Source: a virus
Reading direction: 5' to 3' (one strand)
DNA: 22,301 nt
IMG/VR virus record: IMGVR_UViG_3300025601_000138
Location: 1 to 22,301 of that record
Position numbers and translations under genes: made by a program. The notes under the pieces are model-generated. The model worked only from the letters and a program-made list of their open reading frames with translations, had not been told where the DNA came from and did no database searches. Shown in pieces: positions 14,567 through 21,522 of this stretch (the stretch's first letter is position 1; each line of letters opens with the position of its first letter).

Positions 14567-14715
14567 GCTGCAAACTCCAAGTCTGGGTGGTCGCGCCACC
14601 GATTTAATTTACGCTCTAACCTGATTTGGTTTGAGCTTTTGCTTTGTCCGTCCATCACAGTGACGGAGGCCAGAGAAACAATCAGCATCTCAAGCTCGAC
14701 ATCAGTCAGGCTCAT
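14563..14715 (-). CDS. Small hypothetical protein, 50 aa
   Basis: ATG 14715 shares a base with the preceding TGA (TGATG); GAGG lies about 8 nt upstream. Residues 3-20 (L-T-D-V-E-L-E-M-L-I-V-S-L-A-S-V-T-V) form a first helix and 24-45 a basic helix (R-L-E-R-K-L-N-R-W-R). Stop TGA 14563-14565 overlaps the microprotein start. No family recognised. Confidence 0.5.
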   Translation of the reverse strand: MSLTDVELEMLIVSLASVTVMDGQSKSSNQIRLERKLNRWRDHPDLEFAA

Positions 14716-15098
14716 CACACCACCTCAATCTTGACGCCGATCTTGCCAGCGCGGGTTTCAAAGGCAGGCGCGATCTTGGCCCACAACTTTGGCTCATTAG
14801 CCAACAAGTAGCGGCAACCAGCGGCATCTGCGCTGATTGTGTGTTTCACAGGGTGTAGGCTAGTTGGAATTTTACGGCTGATTTTGTCCCAAATAATAGG
14901 GTCAACTTTACGGGACACGGGCTGTGTCAGCGTAATTTTGTGGCCGTCCAATTTGTGGGAGATTGACCCCTCGTCTTTGACTTCTAGGGCCGCTGCGATC
15001 TGCTCTTCAATCGCGTGGCGCTTTGCTGTCAGCGCCTTTTCTTGAGCTTTGATATCCAACCAATCGGCGGCAAGAATATCGACATTGATATTGTCCAT
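14715..15098 (-). CDS. Conserved phage early protein, 127 aa
   Basis: First gene of the leftward arm. Start is ATG 15098 (M-D-N-I-N-V-D), because GGAGAACGAA precedes it at the same distance as in the genes at 18063 and 18376; an upstream GTG at 15122 and an in-frame ATG between lack this. N-terminal helix, then L-D-I-K-A-Q-E-K-A-L-T-A-K-R-H-A-I-E-E-Q-I (coiled helix), then G-S-I-S-H-K-L-D-G-H-K-I-T-L-T and a second half ending K-I-G-V-K-I-E-V-V. It resembles a family commonly placed beside Sak4/SSB genes in phages. Function unknown. Confidence 0.65.
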   Translation of the reverse strand: MDNINVDILAADWLDIKAQEKALTAKRHAIEEQIAAALEVKDEGSISHKLDGHKITLTQPVSRKVDPIIWDKISRKIPTSLHPVKHTISADAAGCRYLLANEPKLWAKIAPAFETRAGKIGVKIEVV

Positions 15099-15119
15099 TT
15101 CGTTCTCCATTTTTTCATT
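15088..15119 (-). repeat. Left copy of the divergent start-site duplication
   Basis: 32-bp segment including Shine-Dalgarno, ATG and the first codons (M-D-N) of the leftward gene. Reverse-complemented it matches 15185-15216 at 27 of 32 positions by my count. Confidence 0.6.
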
Positions 15120-15184
15120 CACACTTTTTCTACAAGACGATCTTTACTAAATGGTTTTGAGCATGTAAAGCTCTTTTTTGAAAT
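15120..15184. promoter_or_regulatory. Divergent early promoter region
   Basis: 65 bp between the two start-site copies. Minus strand: TTTACA (15164-15169) 17 nt from TAAAGA (15141-15146). Plus strand: TTGAGC (15157-15162) with AATAAT (15182-15187, 19 nt) or GAAATA (17 nt). The two -35 elements overlap. A weak inverted repeat GAGC/GCTC (15159-15173) lies across them and might be an operator for the adjacent HTH protein. Promoter strength is not established. Confidence 0.45.
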
Positions 15185-15216
15185 AATGCAAAATTGGAGA
15201 CCACAATGGACAATAT
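15185..15216 (+). repeat. Right copy of the divergent start-site duplication
   Basis: Contains GGAGACCACA, ATG and codons M-D-N of the rightward HTH gene. Inverted partner of 15088-15119, with five mismatches. Confidence 0.6.
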
Positions 15217-15385
15217 GATACCTCTTGAGACAATAAGAGACGCCCTGCAAGATCGACGGCTGACCGTTGTCGCACAGAAATCTGGGCTGTCGCACCCCAC
15301 AGTAAAGGCCGTGGCGACAGGCAATGAACGAATCAGTCTGAACACTTGGAGGAAATTGTCAGAATATCTCACCGTGTATAAATAA
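15206..15385 (+). CDS. Small Cro-like HTH regulator, 59 aa
   Basis: ATG 15206 with GGAG about 6 nt upstream; a TTG at 15194 is not preferred. The sequence L-E-T-I-R-D-A-L-Q-D-R-R-L-T-V-V-A-Q-K-S-G-L-S-H-P-T-V-K-A-V-A-T-G is a helix-turn-helix of the Cro/XRE type, followed by S-L-N-T-W-R-K-L-S-E-Y-L. At 59 residues it is a minimal HTH protein. Position at the divergent promoter suggests it controls one or both early arms, perhaps as an autorepressor. No CI-like partner is seen, so it need not indicate lysogeny. Confidence 0.75.
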   Translation: MDNMIPLETIRDALQDRRLTVVAQKSGLSHPTVKAVATGNERISLNTWRKLSEYLTVYK

Positions 15386-15398
15386 AAGGTCAAAAAAA

Positions 15399-17696
15399 AT
15401 GACAATAAAAGTGGAAGAGTATTGCGAGAAGCTGGGCTGGTATTTGGTTACGATACCCGCTGGCACAAAAGGCCCAACCCGCTTTGGCTGGCAGAAGCCA
15501 GAGCAGGCATTGAGCGATCCAGAAGCGGCCAGAAAATATTACGAGCAGAACCCCACCCATAATGTGGGATTGCTGCACGGGGCGTCTGGAACGTGCGCCG
15601 TAGACATAGATCATGTCGAATACACCAAGCTGATCTTCGAAGAACTGGGGATCGATTTCTCAGAGTTAATGCAGTCGGCTCCCCAAATCATTGGGCGCGA
15701 AAATCGCGGCAAGCTGATCTTTAAGGCACCGCCCGATCTGATTACCCACAAAATATCTTGGCCCGTTGAGGGCGATCCCAGAAGGACAGAGGTGGTTTTT
15801 GAGCTACGCGCTGGGGCCGTGCAGGATGTCCTGCCGCCATCGATCCACCCAGACACGGGCCGTCCCTACGAGTGGGCAGGCAGGAGTATCTTCGATGGCC
15901 TGCCAGACCTACCGCCGCAGCTTCTCACAATCTGGCGCGAGTGGGATAAATTTCGGCCACAGATGCAAGCCATATGCCCGTGGCGGCGTGAGCCAGAATA
16001 TCAGCCCCCCAGAAAGCCACGGCCAAAAAACAATGACGGCACCAGCGTCATCGACGCCTTTAATCAGGCCCATGATATGCACAGTTTATTAATCCAGTAC
16101 GGCTATAAACAAACCGCCAAGGATCGATACCTGTCGCCCAACAGCACCTCCAAGCTGGCGGGGGTCAAAGTATTTGAGGATGGTCGCGCCTTCAGCCACC
16201 ATGCCAGTGACCCGTTTGATTCGGCCCACAGCTTCGATTGCTTTGAGCTATGGACGCAGTACGAACATATGGGCAATGTCACCAAGGCGGTCAAAGACGC
16301 CGCTGCGTTCCTAAACGTCAGCAACAACCCAGATTACGAATATGATGAAGAGGCGATCAAGCATGGCGCAACGGTGGCGGCATCAATTATGTCCAAGCCT
16401 TCGGCCAAGGCCGAGCCTCTGGGCAATATCCCAGATCATCTGCTGTCGATACCGGGCGTATTGCAGGACGTGGTCAACTATTATTCGATCACCGCCATCA
16501 AGCCACAGCCGCAGTTTGCGGTGCAAGCGGCCATCGCCTTTGGCTCAACAGTAATGGGCAGGCGCTGGGTGACAAACCAGCGGAACTTCTCCAGCCTGTA
16601 TCTTTTGAACATTGGTGAGACTGGATCGGGCAAAGAACACAGCAAGACCGTGCTGGAGCGGCTGCTTGAAGAGGCTGGACTGGAAGACCTGATCGGGCCA
16701 GCAGGCTACACCAGTGGGGCGGGGGTGATGTCCACCCTGACCAAGAAGCCAGTTCACGTATCTGTGATCGATGAGATGGGCCGTATGCTCAAGTCAGCAG
16801 CGGCAGTAGGGCATCAGCATAAAGCTGACGCTTTGACATCCATTATGGAATGCTTCGGGCGTACAGACGGGGTCATGCGGCAGGCTGGCTATGCAACCAA
16901 CACAATGAAGGCCAGCGAGGCCGAAAAGCTGGAGAAGGTGGTCAGGCGTCCATCCCTGACGCTGGTCGGTATGTCCACGCCCAGCGAATTTATGAAGGCA
17001 ATTGGCGGGGGCGATGTGGCGTCTGGTCTGCTGAACCGCTTCCTGATCGTGAAAACCGATATCGGCGTCCAGCTATCGCAGGAAATCACAACGTCCACAA
17101 TTTCAGAGCGGCTGAAGTCTTGGGCCAGCGATCACGCTAACGCCGTTAACGGGACGCTAGACCCCGGCTCCACGCACGATGTGCCGCCCTCACCAATGGA
17201 GGTCAGCTTCACGCCAGAGGCCAAGGCGATCCTGAGACGCTATGAGGAGCGGCTGGTGGACGCCATCAAGAAAGAGGCCGGCACTGGGCTGGAGGCCATG
17301 TACAATCGATCCAGAGAGATTGCCATGCGACTGTCACTGATCATTGCGCGGTCAATGGGACAGGAAAGTATTGGTCTGGACGCAATGCAGTGGTCGATAG
17401 ATTACGTCGAGCATTACGCCACCGAAACCATCAAGATGTTTAAGGCCAATATGGCTGATGGCCCCTTTGATGCAGCCTGTAAGGCAGTGTTCGCCAAGAT
17501 CGAAACGGCGGGGCTGGGTGGCATAACGGAGAGCCAGATCACGCGCAGCGTGGGGGCATTCGCAAATATGGATAGGCGTAAGCGTGGAGACGTTCTGGAC
17601 GCGCTGGCAAATGATAGGGGCATAGAGTGCCGCAATCTGAACGAGGGCAAGCGGGGCCGTCCGACTATGGCTTGGTTCTCTCCTAGCATCCAATGA
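15399..17696 (+). CDS. PrimPol-DUF3987 primase-helicase, 765 aa
   Basis: Bifunctional replication protein. N-terminal archaeo-eukaryotic primase/polymerase domain (1-180): Y-L-V-T-I-P-A-G-T-K-G-P start, C-A-V-D-I-D-H with D69 and D71 as metal ligands, and V-F-E-L-R-A-G ... V-L-P-P-S-I-H-P-D-T-G-R-P-Y-E-W (134-159). A middle linker domain carries D-G-R-A-F-S-H-H-A-S-D-P (261-272). The C-terminal helicase (from about 345, DUF3987-like) has Walker A G-E-T-G-S-G-K (406-412), Walker B-like V-S-V-I-D-E (454-459) and a later L-V-G-M-S-T-P sensor-like strand. It would prime and unwind at the origin. Starts 13 nt after the HTH gene and is followed by an origin-like non-coding region. No separate DNA polymerase is visible. 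Confidence 0.85.
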   Translation: MTIKVEEYCEKLGWYLVTIPAGTKGPTRFGWQKPEQALSDPEAARKYYEQNPTHNVGLLHGASGTCAVDIDHVEYTKLIFEELGIDFSELMQSAPQIIGRENRGKLIFKAPPDLITHKISWPVEGDPRRTEVVFELRAGAVQDVLPPSIHPDTGRPYEWAGRSIFDGLPDLPPQLLTIWREWDKFRPQMQAICPWRREPEYQPPRKPRPKNNDGTSVIDAFNQAHDMHSLLIQYGYKQTAKDRYLSPNSTSKLAGVKVFEDGRAFSHHASDPFDSAHSFDCFELWTQYEHMGNVTKAVKDAAAFLNVSNNPDYEYDEEAIKHGATVAASIMSKPSAKAEPLGNIPDHLLSIPGVLQDVVNYYSITAIKPQPQFAVQAAIAFGSTVMGRRWVTNQRNFSSLYLLNIGETGSGKEHSKTVLERLLEEAGLEDLIGPAGYTSGAGVMSTLTKKPVHVSVIDEMGRMLKSAAAVGHQHKADALTSIMECFGRTDGVMRQAGYATNTMKASEAEKLEKVVRRPSLTLVGMSTPSEFMKAIGGGDVASGLLNRFLIVKTDIGVQLSQEITTSTISERLKSWASDHANAVNGTLDPGSTHDVPPSPMEVSFTPEAKAILRRYEERLVDAIKKEAGTGLEAMYNRSREIAMRLSLIIARSMGQESIGLDAMQWSIDYVEHYATETIKMFKANMADGPFDAACKAVFAKIETAGLGGITESQITRSVGAFANMDRRKRGDVLDALANDRGIECRNLNEGKRGRPTMAWFSPSIQ

Positions 17697-17781
17697 TTAA
17701 CTGCATGATTTACTGCATCACTAAATATTGGGGTATTTGTCAATGATTTCAACAAGTTCTGATTTATTGTATTTACTGCAT
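17697..17781 (+). repeat. Iteron-like TT(A/T)ACTGCAT repeats
   Basis: Copies at 17697-17706, 17709-17718 and 17772-17781, the first two 12 bp apart. Three near-identical 10-mers within 85 bp just after the primase-helicase gene. Possible initiator-protein sites. Confidence 0.5.
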
Positions 17782-17817
17782 TTATTGCGACACCTTGGGG
17801 GGTATCTATACTCCTCA

Positions 17818-17862
17818 CCCTCCACCCCCCTCATACATAGTTGGTGGGTAGGGGGTGGGGGG
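17818..17862. other. C/G-rich 13-bp imperfect hairpin
   Basis: CCCTCCACCCCCC (17818-17830) can pair with AGGGGGTGGGGGG (17850-17862) at 11 of 13 positions, with a 19-nt loop. It follows the primase-helicase stop by 121 nt. There is no T-run after it on the plus strand. The G-rich arm also has quadruplex potential. Confidence 0.55.
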
Positions 17863-17873
17863 CAGTAATACAC

Positions 17874-17905
<32 letters not shown>

Positions 17906-18004
17906 TATATATATAAATAAGGTACTTAGAGCGTTTCGATTTATTGCCTTTACGGCTCTGCAATAAATAAGCAGAAAATAAACTAAATAAATTAACGATG
18001 GCCC

Positions 18005-18037
18005 TTGATGTATCCGTAAATGTATCCTATATATAAT
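18005..18037 (+). promoter_or_regulatory. Promoter for the small-gene operon
   Basis: TTGATG (18005-18010) and TATATA (18028-18033) with 17-nt spacing; an alternative TATAAT at 18032-18037 gives 21 nt. TGTATCC occurs twice (18009-18015 and 18021-18027), 12 bp apart, between the two boxes, and may bind a regulator. Leader of about 25 nt to ATG 18063. Confidence 0.5.
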
Positions 18038-18062
18038 TGTATAGAAACAGGGAGAGAACGAA

Positions 18063-18329
18063 ATGACAACGATCACACTGAACCAAAACAAAATCAAAGT
18101 TAACGGACGCACAATCTATGACACATTGTGTGTAGAAAAAATTGAAAAAGTTTCTGGCGGTGTATGGGCTGGAGAAACAGACTGGGGCCATACGTTTCGT
18201 ATTATCGGTGGGTCTGCTTCTGGTGGTGGCCGCAACGAATGGTTTTTAGAATTTCCACTTGGATACGGTGACCAAGCAGTTCGCGCCAACAGCGCAGTCG
18301 AATGCTTCAAGCTGATGGGTCGCGTTTAA
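18063..18329 (+). CDS. Hypothetical protein, 88 aa
   Basis: ATG with GGGAGAGAACGAA directly upstream. Strand-rich, with a Gly-rich centre (G-G-S-A-S-G-G-G) and F-L-E-F-P-L-G-Y-G, one Cys near residue 23 and one near 81. First gene after the non-coding region, with its own promoter. No family recognised. Confidence 0.55.
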   Translation: MTTITLNQNKIKVNGRTIYDTLCVEKIEKVSGGVWAGETDWGHTFRIIGGSASGGGRNEWFLEFPLGYGDQAVRANSAVECFKLMGRV

Positions 18330-18337
18330 TCAACAGG

Positions 18338-18351
18338 GGGGCTACGGCCCC
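18338..18351 (+). other. UACG-tetraloop intergenic hairpin
   Basis: GGGGC-TACG-GCCCC, a UNCG-class loop closed by C-G, between the TAA of the 88-aa gene and the Shine-Dalgarno of the next gene. Same layout and CCACC flank as the minus-strand hairpins at 5904 and 6717. Confidence 0.65.
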
Positions 18352-18375
18352 ACCAACAATCTGGGAGAGAACGAA

Positions 18376-18543
18376 ATGACAAAAACTTGGGTAGTGGTCA
18401 AAATGAAAAATACAAGCGCAGTGATGGCATGGCGTTGCTACGGTGACGTGGCGTGGGGTTCGGCTTTGTATGAAGTATTGGGTTATCACACGGGTAGCCA
18501 CAAAGACGCAATTAAATCTTTTAAAAGGGAGGCAGCACAATGA
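18376..18543 (+). CDS. Small hypothetical protein, 55 aa
   Basis: ATG 18376, stop TGA 18541-18543. The 20-nt stretch GGGAGAGAACGAAATGACAA is identical to that of the 88-aa gene, so the start is firm. Begins M-T-K-T-W-V-V-V-K-M-K, ends K-S-F-K-R-E-A-A-Q; a central W-R-C-Y-G-D-V-A-W-G segment. Coupled by ATGA to the next gene. Function unknown. Confidence 0.55.
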   Translation: MTKTWVVVKMKNTSAVMAWRCYGDVAWGSALYEVLGYHTGSHKDAIKSFKREAAQ

Positions 18544-18737
18544 GTGGCGCAACAGCAGCAGAGTTTAAAAAGTGGGAAGATCACGCCAAGAGCTTGGACG
18601 TAAACGCACTGCTCCACGTCATAGAAGACTGCCGCAATGCGCGGGAGGCAATGAAAGGCTGGAACCCAGTCAAAGAAAATTACTACGCCGATCAGGGCAT
18701 GACCTATTCGGACGAACTCAGGAGGAGGATTAAATGA
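18540..18737 (+). CDS. Small conserved phage protein, 65 aa
   Basis: ATGA overlap with the upstream stop and GGGAGGCAGCACA before it. Helical; residues around 48-64 (Y-Y-A-D-Q-G-M-T-Y-S-D-E-L-R-R-R) match a pattern I recall in short phage proteins of unknown role (x-Y-Y-x-D-E-x-x-T-Y-x-D-E-L-x-R-R). Function unknown. Confidence 0.6.
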   Translation: MSGATAAEFKKWEDHAKSLDVNALLHVIEDCRNAREAMKGWNPVKENYYADQGMTYSDELRRRIK

Positions 18738-18997
18738 ACAATGATGGCGCGGTGCGCGTCAAAAATAGACAGGCCGCATCCGTCACAAATAGGACGGCAA
18801 AAGTAACAGTTCCAGATGCACCGTGGGAGAGCGAACCAATGACCGAATACAAAGAACACCTCAAAATTTTAAATGACGCAGCATATGATGCGATCAGAAA
18901 ATGCCCACACAAACACCCACACAAAGAATTGGCTGGTCTCATTCGCATTGCAAGAATTATCGATGATTTAATCGACAACATGGATACCATCAAATGA
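18734..18997 (+). CDS. Hypothetical protein, 87 aa
   Basis: AGGAGG about 5 nt before ATG, in an ATGA overlap. The N-terminal 30 residues are polar and probably disordered (R-V-K-N-R-Q-A-A-S). A helical C-terminal half has a His/Pro run (C-P-H-K-H-P-H-K), which might bind metal, and ends D-D-L-I-D-N-M-D-T-I-K. No family recognised. Confidence 0.5.
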   Translation: MNNDGAVRVKNRQAASVTNRTAKVTVPDAPWESEPMTEYKEHLKILNDAAYDAIRKCPHKHPHKELAGLIRIARIIDDLIDNMDTIK

Positions 18998-19203
18998 ACC
19001 AATACGATCTCGACAAGTTGATAGAACTGCGTCAACAAATCAAAAGAATTAATCAAGCTGCAATGCGATCCATCTTCAATTCAGAAGCCACGCAAGTTCT
19101 AGAAGATTTAATACAGAAATGGGAGAATGAAATAAACTTTACAGATAGTAAAAAATCGCTATCTGTAAGCCACCATCTAAATATCAATCAAAGGAAGAAA
19201 TAA
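18994..19203 (+). CDS. Small helical protein, 69 aa
   Basis: ATGA overlap with the upstream gene. One long helix pattern (L-D-K-L-I-E-L-R-Q-Q-I-K-R-I-N-Q-A-A-M-R) followed by a second (E-D-L-I-Q-K-W-E-N-E-I). Its last third encodes a 10-bp inverted repeat (19139-19168). Stop shares bases with the next start (TAATG). Function unknown. Confidence 0.5.
   Translation: MNQYDLDKLIELRQQIKRINQAAMRSIFNSEATQVLEDLIQKWENEINFTDSKKSLSVSHHLNINQRKK
19139..19168 (+). repeat. 10-bp inverted repeat inside a gene
   Basis: TTACAGATAG (19139-19148) and CTATCTGTAA (19159-19168) with a 10-nt A-rich spacer. It lies in the C-terminal codons of the 69-aa gene, 34 nt before the next start. Could be an mRNA hairpin that affects translation of the 190-aa gene. 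Confidence 0.55.
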
Positions 19204-19775
19204 TGGAACTTCTAAAAATTCACGGATTAATAACCAACATTACCCAGCATTATTCAGCTTTTGCTGTAGACGCCGAAGGCCAAAACACCTTCATAACCAA
19301 CAACCTCGCACGGTTCCTACAACTATCCGTGGGCGATCAGGTGCTAATGGATGTGGTGCCAAACCATCCAGACAAGGCCGAAACCATACCATACCGAGCA
19401 GTCGGCTGCGTTAAGATCAAGGAATGTGGCCCAACAGCACGTATCTCACAGGACGAGCCAGAAACAGATAATGGTGTGCTGGATCAGCTTCTGAACGAGT
19501 GGACAGAGCAAAAGCAATCGCCACAAGAAATTATGGAAACAATCAAATTTCTGCTCAAAGCCGCCGACACGTATCTCATAACTTCAGAGGTGATCGCAGC
19601 ATACCGCGAAGAGCAGCCAGACCAAAAAGATGTCAGCGATAAAGATATCAATAATGCCTGCCACCGCCTGTTCAAGCAGTCAAAAATTGCAAGGGCTGAA
19701 GTCTGGGCAAAGCCAGATCAATCCAAGTGCAGCTATAACCTGTGGGCATTCGATGCGTCACGGTTCACGCTATGA
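19203..19775 (+). CDS. Putative OB-fold plus winged-helix protein, 190 aa
   Basis: N-terminal half looks like a small beta-barrel (H-G-L-I-T-N-I-T-Q-H-Y-S-A-F-A-V-D-A-E-G-Q-N-T-F-I and L-S-V-G-D-Q-V-L-M-D-V-V), the style of a cold-shock or OB domain. Residues about 95-120 are an acidic linker. The C-terminal part (L-I-T-S-E-V-I-A-A-Y-R ... N-N-A-C-H-R-L-F-K-Q-S-K-I-A-R) resembles a winged helix. Such a pair suggests a nucleic-acid-binding regulator. It is the largest gene of this small-gene block. No clear family name. Confidence 0.5.
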   Translation: MELLKIHGLITNITQHYSAFAVDAEGQNTFITNNLARFLQLSVGDQVLMDVVPNHPDKAETIPYRAVGCVKIKECGPTARISQDEPETDNGVLDQLLNEWTEQKQSPQEIMETIKFLLKAADTYLITSEVIAAYREEQPDQKDVSDKDINNACHRLFKQSKIARAEVWAKPDQSKCSYNLWAFDASRFTL

Positions 19776-19966
19776 GCTTAGAACGCATCGAAGAGTTGGG
19801 TCAAATTCTGTCAAAACTTGACCTGACAATACAACACATGCTGTCGTGCAAAATAACGCCAGATGACTTTCCAGACCTCAATGACGCACTCAAAATGCTA
19901 GAGGAAGCCAGAAAAATGCTGAGGGAAACATATCAAAACGTCAGGACAGATTATGACCGAAATTGA
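19772..19966 (+). CDS. Small helical protein, 64 aa
   Basis: Start ATG 19772 in an ATGA overlap; a longer frame from 19742 lies inside the upstream gene and has no ribosome site. Leucine-rich helices (M-S-L-E-R-I-E-E-L-G-Q-I-L-S-K-L-D-L and A-L-K-M-L-E-E-A-R-K-M-L), likely a coiled coil. No strong Shine-Dalgarno, so coupled translation is likely. Confidence 0.5.
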   Translation: MSLERIEELGQILSKLDLTIQHMLSCKITPDDFPDLNDALKMLEEARKMLRETYQNVRTDYDRN

Positions 19967-20144
19967 CATAAAAGAAATCTTGGAAGCAATGCCAGACGAA
20001 ATGAGCAACACCCAAGTTATGGCAGTAATCGCAACAATCATACACTCATATGATCTAGATCACATGTTTCCAGAAATTATGGTCGGCGCTGGGGAGGCGC
20101 TGTTTGATATCCACAGAAATCCAGAAAAAAGGGAAATGCATTGA
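19953..20144 (+). CDS. Small acidic helical protein, 63 aa
   Basis: ATG 19953 with AGGACAG a few nt upstream, overlapping the previous gene by 14 nt. Sequence begins M-T-E-I-D-I-K-E-I-L and has a hydrophobic helix (V-M-A-V-I-A-T-I-I-H). No recognised family. Confidence 0.5.
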   Translation: MTEIDIKEILEAMPDEMSNTQVMAVIATIIHSYDLDHMFPEIMVGAGEALFDIHRNPEKREMH

Positions 20145-20347
20145 CCAGATACGCAATTAAACGAGAGCAGTTCACAGTCGATCACCTGACATTTGAACTG
20201 ACAGACACGACATACGCAGTAATTGCGGGAGAGGCCGTACACGCTAAAGATCGACGGCCACTGTTCTCAGGCACCATAACAAAAGGCATCGCCACAGAAC
20301 TGCGTAGGCTGGCTCACCATTTTGATGAACGGGAGGATAAATTATGA
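20141..20347 (+). CDS. Hypothetical protein, 68 aa, TTG start
   Basis: The first codon is TTG 20141 (TTGA overlap with the previous stop), with AAGGGA about 7 nt upstream. Beta-strand pattern (F-T-V-D-H-L-T-F-E-L-T-D-T-T-Y-A-V-I-A-G-E-A-V) then a helix (I-A-T-E-L-R-R-L-A-H-H-F-D-E-R). Unknown function. Confidence 0.5.
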   Translation: MTRYAIKREQFTVDHLTFELTDTTYAVIAGEAVHAKDRRPLFSGTITKGIATELRRLAHHFDEREDKL

Positions 20348-20574
20348 CCAATAAAAACATTCGAGGCAGTAAGCAAATGTCTCTGGAAGAGCTTAAAGAA
20401 TTATACAGAGATTTATGCGACCCATCTCTCATAATGGCAGAGGCGCTGTTGTCCAGAATACACAAGCCATACGAGGCCGCAGAATATCTGACAAAATTTG
20501 TGGAATACAAAGCAAAGATTATGCTTGAAGAATTATTAGAGGAAGCAGTCGAAAATCAGGAGGATGAATTATGA
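20344..20574 (+). CDS. Small helical protein, 76 aa
   Basis: GGGAGGATAAATT before ATG, in an ATGA overlap. Helical (M-S-L-E-E-L-K-E-L-Y-R-D-L-C and the Glu-rich tail E-E-L-L-E-E-A-V-E-N-Q-E-D-E-L). Acidic C-terminus typical of small phage inhibitors or mimics, but this is only composition. No family recognised. Confidence 0.5.
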   Translation: MTNKNIRGSKQMSLEELKELYRDLCDPSLIMAEALLSRIHKPYEAAEYLTKFVEYKAKIMLEELLEEAVENQEDEL

Positions 20575-20852
20575 TCGTTAAATCTTGGCAGTTTAGGGGC
20601 TACGAGTGGAGCCAAGATATGCCGAAATGGCTGGAGCCAGAATGCTCAAAACGTGCGGGAAGCGCACACCTGTGGATACACACGCAGGAAGGTGAGACGG
20701 GCGCAGCGTCAGGGCAGTGGATCGCAATCAATATGCGAGGCCACGTCAGCATACACAACACAAAGCCCGACGGCTGGGGCAAAGAAATTATCGCAGGCGC
20801 TGCCTTCGCAACCCTTGTCGCAGTTGTCGCAATCGCAATGATGGTGATATAA
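20571..20852 (+). CDS. Tail-anchored membrane protein, 93 aa
   Basis: ATGA overlap; AGGAGGATGAATT precedes the ATG. Residues 1-70 are soluble, Trp-rich (W6, W13, W20, W35, W50, W69) and contain one Cys (25). Residues 73-93 form a hydrophobic C-terminal membrane helix (I-I-A-G-A-A-F-A-T-L-V-A-V-V-A-I-A-M-M). A membrane-anchored early protein could act in superinfection exclusion or host-membrane change; this is inference only. Confidence 0.6.
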   Translation: MIVKSWQFRGYEWSQDMPKWLEPECSKRAGSAHLWIHTQEGETGAASGQWIAINMRGHVSIHNTKPDGWGKEIIAGAAFATLVAVVAIAMMVI

Positions 20853-21455
20853 ATGGAAGACTTTAACGTAAAAATAACCGTAAGAAATAATAGATTGCTA
20901 CAGGCAATTCGTAAGAAATATGAATCCGTGGCAGACCTGTCGCGCAAAATGGGCCGCAGTCAGGGGGCAGTTAATGCCCTCGTAACTATGAAAGTTAAAC
21001 CTATAAACGAAAAAGGCTGGACAAACCTTGCGTTTGATGTCGCCGCAATGGTCGGAAAGGAGCCAGTAGAAATATGGCCCGAAAACCTGCAAGATATCAG
21101 GCTATCAACATCAACGTCCGAATTTACTATCGATATGGATGGCGTGAAACAAATAATGTCAGACAACTCAACAGAGAAAATGATAGCCCACTCGCAAGTG
21201 TTGCAGCAACTTGATACTCGACTAACCGACAAGCAGAAAAAAGTAATAGATATGCGCTTCAAACAAAATATGAGCCTAGAAGAAACTGGAAAAGTTTTAG
21301 GCTTGAGCCGTGGGCGCGTAATGCAGATCGAATGCCAGTCGTTAAGAATGATGAAATATGATGCCAAGGTTAATGGATACCTAACGTCAGTCACAAATCA
21401 TGGTAGAGTTGTTGGACATAAAAAAACCGACAAAGGGTGCGAACTGTTTGATTGA
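20853..21455 (+). CDS. HTH and sigma-70 region-4-like regulator, 200 aa
   Basis: Two DNA-binding parts are visible. Residues about 14-80 look XRE-like (L-L-Q-A-I-R-K-K-Y-E-S-V-A-D-L-S-R-K-M-G-R-S-Q-G-A-V-N ... V-E-I-W-P). Residues about 119-168 match sigma-70 region 4: L-D-T-R-L-T-D-K-Q-K-K-V-I-D-M-R-F then L-E-E-T-G-K-V-L-G-L-S-R-G-R-V-M-Q-I-E. There is no region 2, so it is not a full sigma factor. It may contact the -35 element or the RNA polymerase flap as an anti-sigma or late activator. It is the last gene before a strong terminator and the terminase unit, which fits a role in late transcription. Similar proteins occur in other phages, I believe. Confidence 0.75.
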   Translation: MEDFNVKITVRNNRLLQAIRKKYESVADLSRKMGRSQGAVNALVTMKVKPINEKGWTNLAFDVAAMVGKEPVEIWPENLQDIRLSTSTSEFTIDMDGVKQIMSDNSTEKMIAHSQVLQQLDTRLTDKQKKVIDMRFKQNMSLEETGKVLGLSRGRVMQIECQSLRMMKYDAKVNGYLTSVTNHGRVVGHKKTDKGCELFD

Positions 21456-21458
21456 GTA

Positions 21459-21483
21459 AGCCCCGCCTCGGCGGGGATTTTTT
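21459..21483 (+). terminator. Strong intrinsic terminator
   Basis: CCCCGC-CTCG-GCGGGG (21461-21476) then A and six Ts (21478-21483), 5 nt after the stop of the sigma-4-like gene. Classic Rho-independent structure that ends the early rightward transcript before the terminase genes. Confidence 0.9.
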
Positions 21484-21522
21484 ATCATAAGAACGACAAC
21501 CCTTTTTTTTAATTTAATTTTG

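Noticed and set aside
15206-15385. Lysogeny repressor (CI)
   Set aside because: Too short, no partner repressor, no integrase or attachment site seen in the window.
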